33,024 nucleotides of DNA. Origin: CAZQSS01 sp964596405. GTDB taxonomy: Bacteria; Patescibacteriota; Patescibacteriia; Magasanikbacterales; UBA10003. Shown here piece by piece: positions 6,190-13,027 of the stretch. The stretch is taken from NCBI GenBank assembly GCA_964596405.1, contig CAZQSS010000007.1, forward strand, positions 1 to 33,024, in the 5' to 3' direction. Positions within the stretch are counted from its first letter, which is position 1. Every line of letters starts with the position of its first letter. A model generated the notes under the pieces. The model did not search any database. It was given only the letters and a program-made list of their open reading frames with translations, and was not told the DNA's origin. A program made the translations under genes and the position numbers.

Positions 6190-6753
6190 TTAGAATCTGG
6201 CCGGCGCGATGAAACCCACGCCTACCACGCTACTGACGTAGCCTTCGTTCGCTGGGCTGATGGACCCACCGGATAATTTAATAAACACCGATAGCGGCGC
6301 ATAGTCATCAAACCTGTGGACTACCACGTCCAAGCCCATTGCCAGACCTACCAGATGATTGTGTTTGAGGTGATCAAACTGATAGAAAACCGGAACCTCA
6401 AGTCGAACCTCCTCGTCTAAGACAAAAATTGGACCGGCTCCCACCCGCGGCATTTTGTCAAAAGCCAAAGGCAGGCCAAATTCCCCATGGAAACCGAAGA
6501 GGGGGGCCACCGGGCTGATGTAGTTTACATTCCAACTGAAGAATCCTTCGGGATGAACAGTAGATGTGCCGTTTTTGAATTTGGAACCGAGACCGCTCTC
6601 CAGAGAAAGGCCGCCGAACCAGTGCCTGTTTGTGATGTCCGGATGGGTGCACTCGCCTTCTACGTGAATCTGGTAGTCAGGATTGGCCAACGCGACCGAA
6701 ACCGGCAGAATCATAACCAGTGCCATGATCGCCAAAAACGCCAGCTTCTTCAT
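6190..6753 (-). CDS. secreted beta-barrel-like protein
   Basis: This 187-residue protein has a clear signal peptide (KK, hydrophobic LAFLAIMALVMILPVSV, AxA-type site ALA near residue 23). The mature part alternates hydrophobic and polar residues in many short strands separated by Gly/Asp/Asn/Pro turns, and ends in Phe. That pattern is typical of small outer-membrane barrels such as OmpW-like or PagP-like proteins. I do not recognise a family. It has its own promoter, boxA-like leader, SD (GGAGGACAGAGAAATG) and terminator, so it is a single-gene unit. A barrel is unexpected if the host is a monoderm CPR cell. A soluble secreted beta-protein is the alternative. Confidence 0.7.
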   Translation of the reverse strand: MKKLAFLAIMALVMILPVSVALANPDYQIHVEGECTHPDITNRHWFGGLSLESGLGSKFKNGTSTVHPEGFFSWNVNYISPVAPLFGFHGEFGLPLAFDKMPRVGAGPIFVLDEEVRLEVPVFYQFDHLKHNHLVGLAMGLDVVVHRFDDYAPLSVFIKLSGGSISPANEGYVSSVVGVGFIAPARF

Positions 6754-6820
6754 TTCTCTGTCCTCCTTTGCCCCCGCCAGAGAGGCACTTTTGTTGCCCG
6801 AGACCTTCGGCGCCGAGGTT

Positions 6821-6872
6821 GTAAACTTTAAGGACCTGCCACTATATTAATATATTTTCAAAGAAAAGTCAA
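6821..6872 (-). promoter_or_regulatory. promoter and boxA-like leader of the barrel-like gene
   Basis: On the minus strand, TTGACT (6867-6872), a 17-bp spacer and TAATAT (6844-6849) are seen. The leader begins with AGGTCCTTAAAGTTTAC (6821-6837), a diverged form of the shared boxA-like word. Confidence 0.6.
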
Positions 6873-6888
6873 GAAGACGCCATCCACC

Positions 6889-6915
6889 CACTTCCATACT
6901 CTAGAGCATGGAAGT
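6889..6915. repeat. 9-bp hairpin between two accessory genes
   Basis: CACTTCCAT (6889-6897) pairs with ATGGAAGTG (6907-6915) across a loop holding CTCTAGAG. It lies between the terminator of the zinc-ribbon gene and the -35 of the next unit. It may be a second termination hairpin. Confidence 0.5.
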
Positions 6916-6921
6916 GCCGGA

Positions 6922-6964
6922 TAAAAAAGAAAACTCCAGAGAAGCGTTGCGCTTTCTGGAGTTT
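6922..6964 (-). terminator. terminator of the zinc-ribbon gene
   Basis: The minus-strand stem AAACTCCAGA/TCTGGAGTTT, with an inner GCG/CGC helix, is followed by TTCTTTTTT. It ends the zinc-ribbon unit. Confidence 0.8.
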
Positions 6965-6975
6965 GGGATCTCGTA

Positions 6976-7161
6976 TCAGTCTTTTTCCTTCAAGGCATCG
7001 GCGCGCGGCAGACCGCAATTGGTACAGAATTTGTGATGGGGCATGACATTTTCATCGCACCTGGAGCACTTGGGTGGTTCGAATGGTTCGAGTTGAATAC
7101 CACATTCATAGCAGAACTTAAAGATGGGATACACCTTTTTGCACTTCAGACACTGTTTCAT
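6976..7161 (-). CDS. small double zinc-ribbon protein
   Basis: This 61-residue protein has four CxxC knuckles: CLKC, CYEC, CSRC and CTNC. They form two zinc-ribbon units joined by a short linker, as in DUF7577/zinc_ribbon_2-type proteins. There is no other domain and the tail is charged (KEKD). A GTG at 7167 is in frame, but the ATG at 7161 sits 7 nt from GGAGG and is preferred. The gene has its own promoter and terminator. A role in nucleic-acid or protein binding is possible but not shown. Confidence 0.75.
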   Translation of the reverse strand: MKQCLKCKKVYPIFKFCYECGIQLEPFEPPKCSRCDENVMPHHKFCTNCGLPRADALKEKD

Positions 7162-7179
7162 TGCCACGCCTCCTTTGTT

Positions 7180-7234
7180 TGTGAACTGTTAAGGTTCTGA
7201 TGCGAGATTAACACGGAACGGCTTAAAATGTCAA
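7180..7234 (-). promoter_or_regulatory. promoter and leader of the zinc-ribbon gene
   Basis: TTGACA (7229-7234) is followed by a weak -10, GTTAAT (7207-7212, 16-bp spacer). The leader contains AGAACCTTAACAGTTC, which folds as GAAC/GTTC. The leader at 32573-32600 has a nearly identical AGAACCTAACAGTTC. The -35 abuts the palindromic element starting at 7242. Confidence 0.5.
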
Positions 7235-7241
7235 TACTTAT

Positions 7242-7442
7242 CCCAGTCGCAAGTTCGTTATTGTTTAAATAACAGAACAGGTTTGTGCGCGAAACGCCTA
7301 GCGCCTGCCTGCCGGTAGGCAGGGCAGGCAGGGCTTTCTCAAGTTAATCAAGATTGCTCATCTGAAAACTTGCGACGGGATTGTTACTGCCAACCAAAAT
7401 TTCTGCTCCCTTTAGGGCTTGAAATTTTGGGGCCAGTAACAA
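7242..7442 (-). mobile_element. composite palindromic element, copy 1
   Basis: The outer end CCCAGTCGCAAGTTCG (7242-7257) is inverted relative to AACTTGCGACGGG (7367-7379). An adjacent hairpin follows with ends TTGTTACTG and CAGTAACAA (7381-7442, inner stem CCAAAATTTC/GAAATTTTGG). The palindrome CCTGCCTGCCGGTAGGCAGG (7304-7323) lies inside. Read on the minus strand, the order hairpin, CCCGTCGCAAGTTT-CAG, variable core, CGAACTTGCGACTGGG matches copy 2 at 9227-9397. Confidence 0.55.
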
Positions 7443-7470
7443 AAAAGCGCGGGAGGTTTGTCCCGCGCTT
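7440..7470 (-). terminator. terminator of the lipoprotein gene
   Basis: The minus-strand stem AAGCGCGGG/CCCGCGCTT (7462-7470 with 7445-7453) is followed by TTTTTTGTT, 10 nt past the stop codon. Confidence 0.88.
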
Positions 7471-7480
7471 GTAATGGCAA

Positions 7481-7933
7481 TTACTTGCCTGTTACTTTTC
7501 TCACGAAGTCTCTTTCCCGTTGTTCCTCTGTCATTTTTTCACGGGCAAAATTAAAGCCCCACGCTCTCATGATGGATAATGTCTCGCGCGGACACTGGTC
7601 ATACCCTCGATTGACTTCCTGGGAGTGGAGATCAAGACGGACAAGAACCAAGCCCTTATCTACGCTGATAACCGTATAACGATCCTCTTTTTCTGCGCGG
7701 CAGACGTCGCCGTACTTAAATTCTCTGGAAAAAACGTTCTTAATTGGCTCCGGATTATAAACCCTAACCAACACAAAATCGACAAAAATGGAATCGCCGA
7801 CCTTGATTGACTGATCTTGCAGATTTGTTGCCTGACTTGTTGTCTGATCTGTTGCGTCGTTCGTGGCGTTGTTCATGCATCCCAAAGAAAAAACCAAAAC
7901 CGCGAAAATCATGAACCCAAGAAACTTCTTCAT
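7481..7933 (-). CDS. small lipoprotein
   Basis: This 150-residue protein begins with a lipoprotein signal peptide (MKKFLGFMIFAVLVFSLGC, lipobox FSLGC with Cys at about 19). A Thr/Gln/Asn-rich spacer follows (NATNDATDQTTSQATN), then a compact folded part of about 110 residues with conserved-looking YGDVCRAEKEDRYTVISV. I recognise no family. ATG 7933 has GGAGG 7 nt upstream; the longer frame to 8044 runs into the promoter. It is predicted to be anchored on the outer face of the cytoplasmic membrane. It is a single-gene unit with its own leader and a strong terminator. Confidence 0.75.
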   Translation of the reverse strand: MKKFLGFMIFAVLVFSLGCMNNATNDATDQTTSQATNLQDQSIKVGDSIFVDFVLVRVYNPEPIKNVFSREFKYGDVCRAEKEDRYTVISVDKGLVLVRLDLHSQEVNRGYDQCPRETLSIMRAWGFNFAREKMTEEQRERDFVRKVTGK

Positions 7934-7950
7934 TGCCGTGCCTCCTCTTT

Positions 7951-8004
7951 TTAGTTGTTGAAAGACCGTTATTGACACACTAACACCCCCCCAAGAAAAG
8001 TCAA
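7951..8004 (-). promoter_or_regulatory. weak promoter and boxA-like leader of the lipoprotein gene
   Basis: TTGACT (7999-8004) is clear, but the -10 region (about 7976-7983, TTAGTGTG) is poor. The leader word CGGTCTTTCAACAACTAA (7951-7968) matches the boxA-like family of the other small genes. Confidence 0.45.
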
Positions 8005-8064
8005 GGGGCGAGGCTTTTACCTGTATTCTTACCCAATTTTTCAAGTCAATTTACAACTTTTGGC

Positions 8065-8102
8065 ATTGCCTCAAATTAAGCGATCGCTTAATTTGAGGCA
8101 AT
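8065..8102. repeat. perfect 38-bp palindrome
   Basis: ATTGCCTCAAATTAAGCG meets its complement at a central CGATCG with no mismatch over 38 bp. It is non-coding and lies between two small-gene units. No T-run follows on either strand, so it is not a typical terminator. It could be an operator, a cruciform or a REP-like element. Confidence 0.75.
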
Positions 8103-8132
8103 GGAGATTTTTGAAATGCGCCGGAATAAACT

Positions 8133-8174
8133 AAAATCTATTCTCATATTCTTGAGAACATTGGAATAGATTTT
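8133..8174. repeat. 11-bp stem with nested hairpin
   Basis: AAAATCTATTC (8133-8143) pairs with GAATAGATTTT (8164-8174). A second stem, TTCTCA/TGAGAA, lies inside. It sits between the 38-bp palindrome and the terminator at 8186-8214. Confidence 0.5.
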
Positions 8175-8185
8175 TGAGTCAATAA

Positions 8186-8214
8186 CAAAAAAGCCCTCGA
8201 CGTGATGCCGAGGG
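8186..8214 (-). terminator. terminator of the two-gene membrane operon
   Basis: The minus-strand stem CCCTCG/CGAGGG with GC extension is followed by CTTTTTTG, directly after the stop near 8230. Confidence 0.85.
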
Positions 8215-8229
8215 TGTTGGGGGTTGAGA

Positions 8230-8481
8230 CTAGGTTTTGTTGATGTTCTTTTCGCGCTCTTCGTTGCCGGCGCCGATGCGAGCAAAGATGAAGTAGGCGG
8301 TTACTGCCGCCACGCCGCCTTCGCTCACGAAACCGACGAGACAGGCCACGACGACGAAACTCACCGTCGGTGTGCCATCCAGCCAACCGGCGAGGCTGAA
8401 AATTCCCGCGCCAATGAAACCGGCCATCACCCCAACCAGCACCGCCGCCAGCTTGGGGTTCGCGTACGCTTTGGAAAACAT
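8230..8481 (-). CDS. small two-helix membrane protein
   Basis: This 83-residue protein has two or three hydrophobic segments (LAAVLVGVMAGFIGAGIFSLAG; VSFVVVACLVGFVSEGGVAAVTAYFIF) and a charged C-terminus. It contains several Gly-zipper-like spacings but no recognised family. ATG 8481 follows GGAGGAACC and replaces a longer frame that starts at 8532 inside the upstream gene. It is the second gene of an operon with the protein at 8495-8743, 13 nt away, and shares its promoter. Confidence 0.7.
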   Translation of the reverse strand: MFSKAYANPKLAAVLVGVMAGFIGAGIFSLAGWLDGTPTVSFVVVACLVGFVSEGGVAAVTAYFIFARIGAGNEEREKNINKT

Positions 8482-8494
8482 GGTTCCTCCTTTT

Positions 8495-8743
8495 TTAGTA
8501 GATTCTGCGGGAAAGTATTTTCCATCTTTCATTCATCCGCTTTTCTTCAACCAAACCAAGAGTTGTTGTGATGGCCAAAGTCAAACCGACTGCTATTAAA
8601 CAAATCAGGGAGACAGCAACTGTCACCATCGTGTTAAAATCCACCCCATCCAAATGCCACAGTGATGGACACCACAGAACTGTCACTAGACAAACAATCT
8701 GAAACACTACCAGGCCCCAAACAATCGCCAGAGTTTTCTTCAT
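8495..8743 (-). CDS. small membrane protein
   Basis: This 82-residue protein has two predicted membrane helices (AIVWGLVVFQIVCLVTVLW and about residues 38-65) and a basic tail (EEKRMNERWKILSRRIY) that is probably cytoplasmic. No family is recognised. It is the first gene of a two-gene operon with a strong promoter, a boxA-like leader and GGAGG 4 nt from the ATG. Confidence 0.7.
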   Translation of the reverse strand: MKKTLAIVWGLVVFQIVCLVTVLWCPSLWHLDGVDFNTMVTVAVSLICLIAVGLTLAITTTLGLVEEKRMNERWKILSRRIY

Positions 8744-8757
8744 ACCGCCTCCTTTTT

Positions 8758-8819
8758 GTGTTTTAAAGACCTAATTTTAGTTGACAAATCAGTATAGCAC
8801 ACTTATCCACAGTTGTCAA
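8758..8819 (-). promoter_or_regulatory. strong promoter and boxA-like leader of the small membrane operon
   Basis: TTGACA (8814-8819), a 17-bp spacer and TATACT (8791-8796) with TGTGC before the -10 are near consensus. The leader holds AGGTCTTTAAAACAC (8758-8772), very close to rRNA-leader boxA, 4 nt before the purine-rich SD region. Confidence 0.8.
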
Positions 8820-8911
8820 GGCCTCATCATAAATTTTGACCTTATAAAGAGTTGTTTTTGGCTAAAATAGGCCAAAATAACCCCGCCCTTGACAAATCCG
8901 GCTGGAAACAC

Positions 8912-8940
8912 TTGACAGGGACTTCTTATTTATGTATAAT
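8912..8940 (+). promoter_or_regulatory. consensus promoter upstream of the gap and rpoB leader
   Basis: TTGACA (8912-8917), 17 bp and TATAAT (8935-8940) form a perfect sigma70 promoter on the plus strand. A further TTGACA at 8889-8894 lies exactly 17 bp upstream of the first. The transcript would start near 8947 and run through the gap toward rpoB, meeting a terminator at 9198-9228. Confidence 0.8.
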
Positions 8941-8971
8941 AATACTACTTTCAATGGCCCCTAATATAATA

Positions 8972-9181
8972 TAGAGGACTGTTGGCAAGGACAACTACAT
9001 GCTAAACCTTGCAATTTTCTCAAAAANNNNNNNNNNNNNNNNNNNNNNNNNNNNNNNNNNNNNNNNNNNNNNNNNNNNNNNNNNNNNNNNNNNNNNNNNN
9101 NNNNNNNNNNNNNNNNNNNNNNNNNNTAGAGGACTGTTGGCAAGGACAACTACATGCTAAACCTTGCAATTTTCTCAAAAA
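8972..9181. other. 100-N scaffold gap flanked by identical 55-bp ends
   Basis: Positions 9027-9126 are N. The 55 bases before the gap (8972-9026) are identical to the 55 bases after it (9127-9181). An identical overlap of that size is what contig ends of a k=55 de Bruijn graph look like, so the gap may be an artificial join. A real tandem repeat is the alternative. Within the right copy, ATG 9154 after AAGGA opens a 10-codon ORF ending at 9186. Confidence 0.8.
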
Positions 9182-9197
9182 TTTAACATAAATCTAA

Positions 9198-9228
9198 CTC
9201 CAGCCATTATGCTCTGGAGAAGTTTTTT
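9198..9228 (+). terminator. terminator or attenuator in the rpoB leader
   Basis: The stem CTCCAG (9198-9203)/CTGGAG (9214-9219) is followed by AAGTTTTTT on the plus strand. It lies 230 nt upstream of rpoB and 12 nt after a 10-codon ORF, so it could end a short RNA or act as an attenuator. Confidence 0.6.
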
Positions 9229-9397
9229 GTTAACGACCAAAAACAACGAGGCCGCATGACGATGTTGTTTTTGTGTCAGTTAACAACCCCGTCGCAAGTT
9301 TCAGAATGAACAAGTAACAAAACAAAGCAAGCCGCCAGGCGACATCGCGAATAAAAAATATTCTGTCATCAAAACTGTGCCGAACTTGCGACTGGGG
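9227..9397 (+). mobile_element. composite palindromic element, copy 2
   Basis: A hairpin (9227-9286) with ends TTGTTAAC/GTTAACAA and an inner AAAACAAC/GTTGTTTT stem is followed by CCCGTCGCAAGTT (9288-9300), a variable core, and CGAACTTGCGACTGGGG (9381-9397). The order matches copy 1 (7242-7442) in opposite orientation. The two outer CCCAGTCGCAAGTTCG ends therefore face each other across 2.1 kb holding three small genes. Confidence 0.55.
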
Positions 9398-9458
9398 TGG
9401 CGATGACTAAACTTTATAGACACTATTAAAAAAATAATTTTCTAAATTTTTACCGGGT

Positions 9459-12400
9459 ATGTCCCAAAAAACTTCTCCCGCTGCTGACATCGTGGAAGGC
9501 GGCGACCGCATTTTTTTAAATCGGCACCAAAACGTAATTGATTTGCCGGATCTCATCGCGGTCCAAAAAAATTCGTACGACTGGTTTTTCAAAACCGGCG
9601 TCAAAGAATTATTCCAAGAAGTTTCGCCTATCAAAGATTTTACCGGCCGCGACTTGGAACTTTCTTTCGGCGATTATTACTTAGACGCGCCGAAATTTGA
9701 CGAAGTCACTTGCCGCGCCAAAAATATCACTTACGAAGCGCCCCTCCGCACCAAAGTTAAATTGGCCAACAAGCGAACCAACGAAGTTAAAGAGCAAGAA
9801 GTTTATTTGGGCGATTTTCCTTTGATGACCGGCGCCGGCAGTTTTGTCATCAACGGCATTGAACGCGCCGTGGTTTCCCAGATTATCCGCTCCCCCGGCG
9901 TTTTCTTCACCTCCGAGGTTTTCCGCGGCCGCCGCTACTATGGCGCCAAAATTATTCCGAACCGCGGCGCCTGGGTGGAAATTGAAACCGACGCCACCAA
10001 TGTTTTGTGGGTCAAAGTGGACCGCAAACGCAAAGCGCCGGTGACCATGCTGATGCGCGCTTTTGGTTATCAGACCGACGCGGAAATCCACGACCTGTTT
10101 CGCGATGTTGATACTCATCCGCAAATCCGTTTTATCGAAAATACTTTAGCGAAAGATACTTCTAAAAATGAAGACGACGGCTTAATCGGTATTTATCAAA
10201 GAATCCGCCCGGGCGACCTGGCCACCGCCGACAACGCCCGATCGCTCATTCACGCCATGTTCTTCAATTTTGACCGTTATGATTTATCCGCCGTGGGCCG
10301 TTATAAATTCGCCCATCGTTTTGCCATTAAAAATCCCAAAAATTTCAACGATCCGGCCAACCGCACCCTGACCAAAGAAGACGTGGCCGTAATCGTAAAA
10401 GAAATTATCCGTTTGAATATCACCCAGGACGAACCGGATGATATTGACCACTTGGGTAACCGTCGCATCCGCGCCGTGGGCGAATTGGTCCAGAACCGCT
10501 TACGCGTGGGTTTGGCTCGCATGGAACGCATTGTCAAAGACCGCATGTCCACCATGGACGTGACGCTTTTGACCCCCAACCGTTTGATCAACGCCCGCCC
10601 GATTATCGGCGCCGTGCGCGAATTCTTCATGTCCTCCCAGCTTTCGCAGTTTATGGATCAAACGAATCCGTTGGCCGAGCTGGAACACAAGCGCCGCATT
10701 TCAGCCATGGGCCCGGGCGGTCTCTCGCGCGATCGCGCCGGTTTTGACGTGCGCGATGTGCATCCGACCCATTATGGCCGCATCTGCCCGATCTCCACTC
10801 CGGAAGGCCCGAACATCGGTTTGGTCAACCACATCGCTTCTTACGCCCGAATTAATGAGTATGGATTTTTGGAAGCGCCTTACCGCAAAGTTTTGAAGGA
10901 AGTGAAAAACGAACCCAAATACACCGTCGGGGAAATTTTAAGAGAAGACGTTTTAAATAAAAAAGAAAAAATTATCGGTAAAAAAGATCAGTTAATTGAT
11001 AAAAAATTGGCCGAGGAATTGGCCGAGTTGGATTTGGAATTGATCAAAATCAAGCCCCGAGTGACCAAAGAAGTTGTCTGGCTCAACGCTTTTAACGAAG
11101 AAAAATCTATTTCCACCGCTTCTACCACTCTGATTGATGACAATGGTTATTTCTTAAAAGAAAGAGCCGAAGTGCGCAAGTATTGCGAACCGGCCGTGGA
11201 AAATGTGGAAAACATTGATTATATGGATGTGGCCTCTAGCCAAATTGTCAGTATCGCCACCTCTTTAATCCCATTTTTGGAACACGACGATTCGGTTCGC
11301 GCCTTGATGGGTTCTAACATGCAACGCCAAGCGGTGCCTTGTATCAAACCGGACGCGCCCCTGGTCGGCACCGGCGTGGAAGGCAAAGCGGCCCTGGATT
11401 CCGGCCATGTGATTGTGGCTTCGGCCCCGGGCACGGTGGTGAGCGCTGACGGCAAAGCTGTTCAAATTTTGGAAGACGGCGGCGGATTAAAAACTTATAA
11501 CCTGACTAAATTCGCCCGTTCCAACGCCAACACCTGTATCAACCAGCATCCGATAGTTAACAAAGATACGCGCGTCCGAGCCGGCCAAGCTCTTTCCGAT
11601 GGCCCGGCCATCAGCTCGGAGTGCGAGCTGGCTTTGGGCCAAAACATTTTGGTGGCCTTTATGACCTGGGACGGTTTTAATTACGAAGACGCGATTATTA
11701 TCTCTGAAAGATTGGTCCACAACGATCGTTACACCTCCATCCATCTTGAAAATTACACCATAGACGTGCGCGAAACCAAACTTGGCCCCGAAATGATCAC
11801 TTCTGATATTCCGAACGTCAGTGAAGAAAAATTAAAAAATCTTGATTCCGAAGGCATTGTGCGTCTGGGCGCCGAAGTGGCCTCCGGCGATATTTTAGTC
11901 GGCAAAATCACCCCCAAAGGCGAGACGGAACTTTCCGCGGAAGAAAAACTATTGCGCGCCATCTTCGGCGAAAAAGCCCGCGACGTGCGCGATTCATCTC
12001 TCTACTTGGAGCATGGCGAACACGGCAAGGTGGTGGATATCAAAATTTTCTCGTCGGCAAACGGCGATAAATTACAGCCGGGCGTTATCAAGACTGTCCA
12101 AGTAGCGGTGGCGGATATGCGCAAAGTCCAGATCGGCGACAAAATGGCCGGCCGCCACGGCAACAAGGGCGTTATCTCTAAAATTGTCCCGGCCGAAGAT
12201 ATGCCCTGCCTGGCCGACGGCACCCCGGTGGATATTATTTTGAGCCCGTTGGGTATTATTTCCCGTATGAATTTGGGCCAAATTATGGAAACCAATTTGG
12301 GTTTGGCGGCCAAAAAATTAGGTTACACGGTGGCGAGTCCGGTTTTTCACGGTGTTTCTCAAGCTACGATTGAAGACGAACTGGTCAAAGCCGGCTTTAA

Positions 12401-12911
12401 AGCGGATGGCAAAGTTCAATTATTTGACGGCCGCACCGGCGAACCGTTTGACCACGAAACCACCATCGGTTTTGTTTATATGTTAAAACTCAACCATTTG
12501 GTTGAAGACAAAATTCACCAACGTTCCATCGGCCCTTATTCACTTATCACCCAACAGCCGTTGGGCGGCAAAGCCCAATTCGGCGGCCAACGTTTTGGTG
12601 AAATGGAAGTCTGGGCTTTGGAAGCTTACGGCGCCGCCACCACTTTGCAGGAAATTTTGACAATTAAATCCGATGACGTCCCCGGCCGCGCCAAAGCTTA
12701 CGAATCCATTATTAAAGAAGAACCAATTACCAAAATCAATATTCCTGAATCTTTCAATGTCTTGGTGCGCGAGCTTAAAGGCTTGTGCTTAAACGTGGAA
12801 TTACTCAAAAAGACGGACAACAAAAAAGTTGAAGGTTTTGAGCCCCTCCCTCTGGATGGCAAAGGAGAAGTAAAAACGGCAGAAAATTCGGAAGAGCGGG
12901 AACATAAATAA
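9459..12911 (+). CDS. rpoB: RNA polymerase beta subunit
   Basis: The 1150-residue catalytic beta subunit has intact landmarks. The rifampicin pocket (SQFMDQTNPLAELEHKRRIS) is near residues 395-415, followed by the VRDVHPTHYGRICPISTPEG block. The GDKMAGRHGNKGVIS motif is near 893, and the C-terminal RFGEMEVWALEAYGAA is near 1044-1060. Length is typical of compact bacterial RpoB. ATG 9459 is the natural start and has no SD; the preceding bases ACCGGGTATG share GGGTATG with the clamped genes. rplJ and rplL do not precede it, unlike in many bacteria. rpoC follows after 116 nt. Confidence 0.98.
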   Translation: MSQKTSPAADIVEGGDRIFLNRHQNVIDLPDLIAVQKNSYDWFFKTGVKELFQEVSPIKDFTGRDLELSFGDYYLDAPKFDEVTCRAKNITYEAPLRTKVKLANKRTNEVKEQEVYLGDFPLMTGAGSFVINGIERAVVSQIIRSPGVFFTSEVFRGRRYYGAKIIPNRGAWVEIETDATNVLWVKVDRKRKAPVTMLMRAFGYQTDAEIHDLFRDVDTHPQIRFIENTLAKDTSKNEDDGLIGIYQRIRPGDLATADNARSLIHAMFFNFDRYDLSAVGRYKFAHRFAIKNPKNFNDPANRTLTKEDVAVIVKEIIRLNITQDEPDDIDHLGNRRIRAVGELVQNRLRVGLARMERIVKDRMSTMDVTLLTPNRLINARPIIGAVREFFMSSQLSQFMDQTNPLAELEHKRRISAMGPGGLSRDRAGFDVRDVHPTHYGRICPISTPEGPNIGLVNHIASYARINEYGFLEAPYRKVLKEVKNEPKYTVGEILREDVLNKKEKIIGKKDQLIDKKLAEELAELDLELIKIKPRVTKEVVWLNAFNEEKSISTASTTLIDDNGYFLKERAEVRKYCEPAVENVENIDYMDVASSQIVSIATSLIPFLEHDDSVRALMGSNMQRQAVPCIKPDAPLVGTGVEGKAALDSGHVIVASAPGTVVSADGKAVQILEDGGGLKTYNLTKFARSNANTCINQHPIVNKDTRVRAGQALSDGPAISSECELALGQNILVAFMTWDGFNYEDAIIISERLVHNDRYTSIHLENYTIDVRETKLGPEMITSDIPNVSEEKLKNLDSEGIVRLGAEVASGDILVGKITPKGETELSAEEKLLRAIFGEKARDVRDSSLYLEHGEHGKVVDIKIFSSANGDKLQPGVIKTVQVAVADMRKVQIGDKMAGRHGNKGVISKIVPAEDMPCLADGTPVDIILSPLGIISRMNLGQIMETNLGLAAKKLGYTVASPVFHGVSQATIEDELVKAGFKADGKVQLFDGRTGEPFDHETTIGFVYMLKLNHLVEDKIHQRSIGPYSLITQQPLGGKAQFGGQRFGEMEVWALEAYGAATTLQEILTIKSDDVPGRAKAYESIIKEEPITKINIPESFNVLVRELKGLCLNVELLKKTDNKKVEGFEPLPLDGKGEVKTAENSEEREHK

Positions 12912-13027
12912 TTCTTTTTATAATAGTCTACAAATTACAAATGGTGATACAAATATACAAATACAATTTGTATATTGGTAAAAATTAGTAATTAGTAGCC
13001 ACACGAAAATTTGTAATTCATCTTAGT
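12912..13027. other. rpoB-rpoC spacer with AT hairpin
   Basis: The spacer has no gene. It contains AATATACAAAT/ATTTGTATATT and repeated ACAAAT/ATTTGT words. No T-run terminator is seen, so rpoB and rpoC are probably co-transcribed. Confidence 0.5.

Noticed and set aside
7078..7087. GGTTCGAAT as a tRNA T-loop
   Set aside because: It lies within the zinc-ribbon coding frame and no cloverleaf can be built around it.
8972..9181. Duplicated 55-bp sequence around the gap as a CRISPR or satellite unit
   Set aside because: Only two copies, exactly at contig ends and of k-mer size; an assembly overlap is the simpler reading.
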